The translations under genes were made by a program, and so were the position numbers. A DNA stretch of 64,000 nt, from NCBI RefSeq assembly GCF_000764535.1, contig NZ_CP009571.1, positions 434,001 to 498,000 on the forward strand, given 5' to 3'. This document shows, one piece after another, positions 60,072 through 64,000 of the stretch. This DNA is from Sphingomonas taxi (GTDB lineage: Bacteria; Pseudomonadota; Alphaproteobacteria; Sphingomonadales; Sphingomonadaceae). How positions within the stretch are numbered: position 1 is the stretch's first letter; each line of letters opens with the position of its first letter. A model generated the notes under the pieces. The model ran no database searches. It was not told where the DNA came from and saw only the letters and a program-made list of their open reading frames with translations.

Positions 60072-60593
60072 TCACTCCGCGGTCCCGTCGGGGTCGTCGC
60101 CCTGCCACGTCAGCGGCGGGTTCTCATAGGGTTCGCGGGCGGCCGGCTCGACAGGGATCGTCGTGCCCGGGGCCTCGGCGCCGCCTTTGGCGAACGTGCC
60201 TTCGACGCGGGCGCCCTGTTCGATCGTCAGCGTCTCGTAATGCACGTCGCCAGTGATATGCGCGCTGCGCTGGATGACGAGGTCGACGACGACGATGCTG
60301 CCGCGCACCGTGCCGGCCAGATGCGCCGACTGGGCGGTGATCGTGCCGATCATCTCGCTGGCCGCACCCTGCACCAGCGCGAGGCAGTTGACGTCGCCGT
60401 GGATCCGGCCGTCGATATGCACGTCGGCCGAGGCGGAGAGGTCGCCGGTGATGACGACATCGGCGCCGATCATTGAGAACGTGGCATTCTTGCTCATGGC
60501 TTCAGTCGCTACCCTTGTCTGGACCGGAATCTTCGGCGGGGCCGGTGGCCGGGGCTGGGCCGGCAGATTGGCGGACGATCTTCGATGAAACAT
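60072..60593 (-). CDS. bactofilin (polymer-forming cytoskeletal protein)
   Basis: The 173-residue protein has the bactofilin beta-helix. FSMIGADVVITGDLSASADVHIDGRIHGDVNCLALVQGAASEMIGTITAQSAHLAGTVRGSIVVVDLVIQRSAHITGDVHYETLTIEQGARVEGTF shows the repeated G.I.G.V turns, with Pro-rich tails on both ends. Bactofilins polymerise without nucleotide and anchor cell-shape or wall enzymes. I chose the ATG at 60593 because MF followed by basic residues is the usual bactofilin membrane anchor, although this overlaps the M23 peptidase gene by 92 bases; an ATG at 60497 would avoid the overlap. The peptidase next to it is a known type of partner. Confidence 0.85.
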   Translation of the reverse strand: MFHRRSSANLPAQPRPPAPPKIPVQTRVATEAMSKNATFSMIGADVVITGDLSASADVHIDGRIHGDVNCLALVQGAASEMIGTITAQSAHLAGTVRGSIVVVDLVIQRSAHITGDVHYETLTIEQGARVEGTFAKGGAEAPGTTIPVEPAAREPYENPPLTWQGDDPDGTAE

Positions 60594-61761
60594 GGCTGCG
60601 CGCCTCTAGGAATGGACGGGGGTTGGTGGGACGGTTGTTGATCCGCACCTCGAAATGCAGATGCGGTCCGGTCGAGCGCCCGGTGGAGCCGATCGCGCCG
60701 ATCGTCTGCCCCGCGACCACCTGTTGGCCGACATGGCTGCGGAACGCGGACATATGCGCGTAGCGCGTGACGAGGCCGCTACCATGCGTCACTTCGACGC
60801 AATTGCCGTAGCCGGAGCGCTGGCCGACGAAGCTCACCACGCCGCGCGCCGCGGCGTAGATCGGCGCGCCGAGCGGGCCGCGGAAATCGAGGCCGGGGTG
60901 GAACGATCCGTGCCGCGTGAACGGGTCGGAGCGATAGCCGAAGCCGCTGGAGATCGAATCGACGCTCGCGGGCAGCACCTGCGGCATGCGGGAGCGTGCC
61001 TGATCCAGCGCGCTCATCCGCGCCAGGCTGGCGCCGAGCCGGGCGAAGCGCGGATCGATCGAGCCGTCGGCGTTGGTCGACAGCGTGAACAGCGGCCCGC
61101 CCATCGCCTCGCCATCGTCGCGCGCGGCGAGCAGCATCTGCGGGTTGATGCCGAGCTTGCGCATCGTCGCGGCATCGGTCGCGGCGCGGCGGTCGGCATA
61201 GCGCGTCAGGCTCTCGACGAAGGCGATCTGACGCGCCTCCGCCCGCGCGAGATTACCGGCCTCGGGCACCGCAGCACTGACCTTGTCGATCGTCCGGCGC
61301 GCTTCGCCGCTGCTGTTGGTGACGGTCTCGTCGCGCTTGGCGTCGCGCGGCAGCTTGCCGAGATGCGCCTGCGTCACCTTTTCGATGAAGTCCTGCCGCC
61401 GCTGCAGGTCGGACGCGACGCCGTCGAGGTTCTTGCGATAGGCGGAAACGCGATTCTCCGCCTTCTCGACCCGCGCCTGGCGGGTGAGCAGGGCATCGAT
61501 GTCGTAGGAGTCGCGCCAGCGGATCACCGCGAGCGTGGCGATCGAGCCGACATAGGCCAGCACCAGCACCGCTGCACCCATCGCCGCGCGCTTCTGCGTG
61601 CGCGCGGAGATGCGCAGGAACCGCACCTGCCCCTGCGAGCGCATGATGAACTCGCGGTCGGGGAACCATCCGTCGATCCGCCCCCGCGCATGGGCAAGCC
61701 TGTGACGCAAGCGAGCGCGAGCGAAGCGCTGCCCCGCCTGCCGCGGTTTCGGCTTGTTCAA
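60502..61761 (-). CDS. M23-family peptidoglycan endopeptidase, membrane-anchored
   Basis: The roughly 419-residue protein has a basic N-terminus and one membrane helix (AAMGAAVLVLAYVGSIATLAVI, about residues 58-80). A coiled-coil region follows (LLTRQARVEKAENRVSAYRKNLDGVASDLQRRQDFIEKV), then the LytM/M23 domain: GYRSDPFTRHGSFHPGLDFRGPLGAPIYAAARGVVSF (H..xD metal site), GNCVEVTHGSGLVTRYAHMS and GRSTGPHLHFEVRINN (HxH). All zinc ligands are present. It would cut cross-links in the periplasm. I use the TTG at 61761; an ATG at 61644 (MRSQGQV) is an alternative start with a shorter cytoplasmic part. It pairs with the bactofilin gene. Confidence 0.83.
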   Translation of the reverse strand: MNKPKPRQAGQRFARARLRHRLAHARGRIDGWFPDREFIMRSQGQVRFLRISARTQKRAAMGAAVLVLAYVGSIATLAVIRWRDSYDIDALLTRQARVEKAENRVSAYRKNLDGVASDLQRRQDFIEKVTQAHLGKLPRDAKRDETVTNSSGEARRTIDKVSAAVPEAGNLARAEARQIAFVESLTRYADRRAATDAATMRKLGINPQMLLAARDDGEAMGGPLFTLSTNADGSIDPRFARLGASLARMSALDQARSRMPQVLPASVDSISSGFGYRSDPFTRHGSFHPGLDFRGPLGAPIYAAARGVVSFVGQRSGYGNCVEVTHGSGLVTRYAHMSAFRSHVGQQVVAGQTIGAIGSTGRSTGPHLHFEVRINNRPTNPRPFLEARSHVSSKIVRQSAGPAPATGPAEDSGPDKGSD

Positions 61762-61920
61762 AGCGATCCCGCTTCCCTTACCCCTGACCCTAGGACGCTT
61801 TATAGCGGGCGCGCCGATCCCGGACCGGCGGTTAGGCCACGATGCGCCGCCATCCACGTCGAGGCGCTCCGTACGCACGATGAAGCGAGCGCGTCGGGCG
61901 ACCCAGACGCGTGTGTGCCG

Positions 61921-64000
61921 TCAGACGTCCGGGTCGATCGGCGAGAGGCGCCAGGTGCCGCGGCCGGCGCGTTTGGCGTCGTAGAGCGCGAGATCGGCGA
62001 GCTTGTAGACCGCCTCGGTCGACATCCCCTCCGCCCGCGCGACGACCGCGCCGATGCTCAGCGCGACCTGAAGACGGTGGTTGCCCGCGCTGACCGGCGC
62101 GGTGAAGGCGGCGTAGAGGCGGCGGCACAATTCGTCGATCGCAGGCGCGCCGTCGAGGCCGGCGAGGATGATCGCGAATTCGTCGCCGCCGAGGCGGAAG
62201 ATGCTGTCGTGCTGGCGGATCGTCGCGCTCAGCCGGTCGGCGACCTCGATCAGCAGCGCGTCGCCGACATCGTGGCCGAGCGCGTCGTTGACCTGTTTGA
62301 ACCGGTCGAGATCGATCAGCAGCAATCCGAACGGCGCATGCCGCGCGTCGCCGAGGTGGCGGGCGAGCATCTCGCCGTACAATCGGCGGTTGCCGAGCCC
62401 AGTCAGCGTGTCGGTGTAAGCGAGCTTCTCCAGCTCGGAGCGGCTGACGAGCAGCTCGGCGGTACGCCGCTCGACCAGCGATTCGAGCTGCCGCTCGCGC
62501 TTGCGCGCCGCGCGCAACCGCAGGTTGAGCAAAGCGAGCAGCGCCGCGACGATCGCCGCGGCGGCGGCGATGCGGAACGCGCTCGTCTCGAACCAGCGCG
62601 TCTCGACGTCGATCTCCAGCGTCAGCGGCGCGCCGACGACGTGCAGGCTGCCGCGATCGTCCGCGCCCAGCGCGCGGACGACCAATGTCGACCGGCCCGG
62701 CGGCAGATTGGTGTAGCGCGCGCTGCGGTGCATCGCATCGACCCGCGTCCAGTCGGTCTCCTGCGGGAACAGACGGTAGACGTAGACCTGATCGCGTGCG
62801 GCGGCGTAATCGAGCCGCGCGAAGTCGGCGGTGAGGCTGCGTTCGCCGGCGCCGATGGTCAGCATCCGCCCCGGCGCCGGCACGAAGGCCTTGTCGTTGC
62901 CGCGTACCGTGGTGAAGCGCAGCGGCGCGTCCGCCGCCTCGCGCGGCGGCACGGCGGGATCGATCATCGTCAATCCGCCGAACCCGGCGAACACCAGCCG
63001 GCCGTCGGGCAGCGTGGCGCCGGCGCCGGTCCAATAAGCGGTGAAGGGGACGCCGTCGGACGCGCGGAGCGGCGTGATCGTCAGGCTGGCGGGGTCGATC
63101 CGCGCGATGCCGCCATCGGTGCTCGCCCAGACGTCGCCGTCGCTGCCGAGCAGCAATTTGTCGACGGTATCGTGCGGCAATCCCTCGCGGCGGCCGAGAT
63201 GCGCCACCGGCCGCCATGCGCCGGCAGTGCGCGCGAAGACGGTGATGCCGCCGCCGATCGTCCCCGCCCATAACCGTCCGTCGCTGTCGCACAGCAAGGT
63301 GCCGACGAAATTGGCGCGTAGCCCGTTGGCATTGTCGTCGCCGGGGCGGATGCCGACGACGCGACCGCTGGCGGGATCGACGCGGTTGAGGCCGCGTGCC
63401 GTTCCCACCCACAGCATGCCGTCGGGGGTGAAAGCGAGCGAACGGACGCGCAGGTCGGTGAGCGCCTTCGACCAGGGCAGGGGGCGCGGCGGCCCCGGAT
63501 GGCGCGCATCGACCAGCGCGACGCCGAGGCCGTTGCCGACGTAGAGCCGGTCGCCGTGCAGCAGCACCCGCGACCAGGCCTGCGCCGACAGCCGCTGCGC
63601 GCGCCGCCCGTCGAGCGACAGGCGGAACAGCCCGCCCTCGCCGGCGGTGAACGCGGCGTCTGGGGCGAAGGCGATCGACTGGACGTTGCGCACTGCCGCC
63701 GGCAGCCGCTGCGGCGGCGCGAGACCGCCACCGGCGGCGGGAGCGAGGCGCGATCCCGGAATGTCCGGCGAGCCGTACCAGAGCGCGCCGTCCGGCGCGA
63801 CGCCGAGCGACCAGGCGCTGTCGGGCTGTTGCCGCGGACCGGCGCGCAGCGCGTTCACGAGGCCGAGCACGCGGCGCGGGGCGGGATCGACATAGGAGAG
63901 CGTCGCGTCGCCGACGATCCACACCAGTCCCGACCGGTCGCGGATCAGATGGTTGAGCCCGTCTTCGGCGAGGCTGGCGGGCAGTTGCGGATCATGCGCG
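61921..64000 (-). CDS. periplasmic-sensor diguanylate cyclase (propeller, Y_Y_Y, GGDEF), partial
   Basis: The 3' part of the gene (about 690 codons) is inside the window; the frame stays open to the edge. It encodes two-component-regulator-type beta-propeller blades (LRVRSLAFTPDGMLWVGTARGLNRVD, LLCDSDGRLWAGTIGGGITVF and others) and a Y_Y_Y-like domain (RDQVYVYRLFPQETDWTRVDAMHRSARYTNLPPG...). A membrane helix (FRIAAAAAIVAALLALLNLRL) and a coiled coil precede a GGDEF domain with intact RLGGDEFAIIL. An I-site RxxD (RQHD) lies five residues before GGDEF, indicating c-di-GMP feedback. It should make c-di-GMP in response to a periplasmic signal. The start and signal peptide are outside. Confidence 0.88.
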   Translation of the reverse strand, partial: AHDPQLPASLAEDGLNHLIRDRSGLVWIVGDATLSYVDPAPRRVLGLVNALRAGPRQQPDSAWSLGVAPDGALWYGSPDIPGSRLAPAAGGGLAPPQRLPAAVRNVQSIAFAPDAAFTAGEGGLFRLSLDGRRAQRLSAQAWSRVLLHGDRLYVGNGLGVALVDARHPGPPRPLPWSKALTDLRVRSLAFTPDGMLWVGTARGLNRVDPASGRVVGIRPGDDNANGLRANFVGTLLCDSDGRLWAGTIGGGITVFARTAGAWRPVAHLGRREGLPHDTVDKLLLGSDGDVWASTDGGIARIDPASLTITPLRASDGVPFTAYWTGAGATLPDGRLVFAGFGGLTMIDPAVPPREAADAPLRFTTVRGNDKAFVPAPGRMLTIGAGERSLTADFARLDYAAARDQVYVYRLFPQETDWTRVDAMHRSARYTNLPPGRSTLVVRALGADDRGSLHVVGAPLTLEIDVETRWFETSAFRIAAAAAIVAALLALLNLRLRAARKRERQLESLVERRTAELLVSRSELEKLAYTDTLTGLGNRRLYGEMLARHLGDARHAPFGLLLIDLDRFKQVNDALGHDVGDALLIEVADRLSATIRQHDSIFRLGGDEFAIILAGLDGAPAIDELCRRLYAAFTAPVSAGNHRLQVALSIGAVVARAEGMSTEAVYKLADLALYDAKRAGRGTWRLSPIDPDV

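Overview
The window looks like a chromosomal segment of a sphingomonad alphaproteobacterium (Sphingomonas or a close relative). I infer this from the high GC content, the abundance of TonB-dependent receptors, a receptor with an adjacent flavin halogenase, LacI-controlled GH13/GH97 glucosidases, and the alphaproteobacterial che cluster. Core genes (dxs end, tlyA, proC, ilvE, tRNA-Gln) indicate a chromosome. No database search was possible; all names come from motifs and remembered family features.

Layout. 1-7.4 kb is housekeeping: the dxs 3' end, a small membrane protein, a VapBC-type toxin-antitoxin pair, an alpha/beta hydrolase, tlyA, a TspO protein, a UbiK-like protein, a YbjN protein, proC, tRNA-Gln, ilvE divergent from a MarR regulator, an SDR remnant and an unknown gene. 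7.5-24.6 kb is a maltodextrin-type locus: a DUF6445 protein, a TonB-dependent receptor, a flavin-dependent (tryptophan-type) halogenase, a LacI regulator, a periplasmic GH13 amylase, a GH13 glucosidase, a GH97 glucosidase, an MFS sugar transporter and a second receptor. The same 13-base near-palindrome GTGAATACGTATG lies upstream of the receptor/halogenase pair and in the lacI/amylase promoter region, tying the halogenase to the sugar regulon.

24.9-32.0 kb is the most striking part. One strand carries an ECF sigma factor, a receptor with an STN signalling domain, a small secreted hemophilin/TbpB-like protein, a Slam-type outer-membrane translocon and a dedicated TonB, with two Fur-like palindromes at the 5' end. 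It reads as a self-contained haem/iron acquisition system that exports its own carrier. Next to it lies an internally deleted receptor gene. 33.4-38.7 kb holds an FAD monooxygenase fused to a TspO domain, small unknown proteins, a metallophosphoesterase, an HxlR regulator with a divergent NAD(P)-binding oxidoreductase, and a histidine acid phosphatase.

38.7-49.9 kb is a ten-gene chemotaxis operon on the minus strand: STAS protein, CheY, CheA, CheW, two near-duplicate receptors, CheW, CheR, CheB and a diverged soluble receptor-like protein. 50.1-54.3 kb has a cupin protein, a Gfo/Idh/MocA oxidoreductase and a receptor. 54.5-60.1 kb has divergent glpK/glpD, a carboxylesterase and an SMP-30 lactonase-like protein. 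60.1-64 kb has a bactofilin, an M23 peptidase and the 3' part of a periplasmic-sensing diguanylate cyclase that runs off the window.
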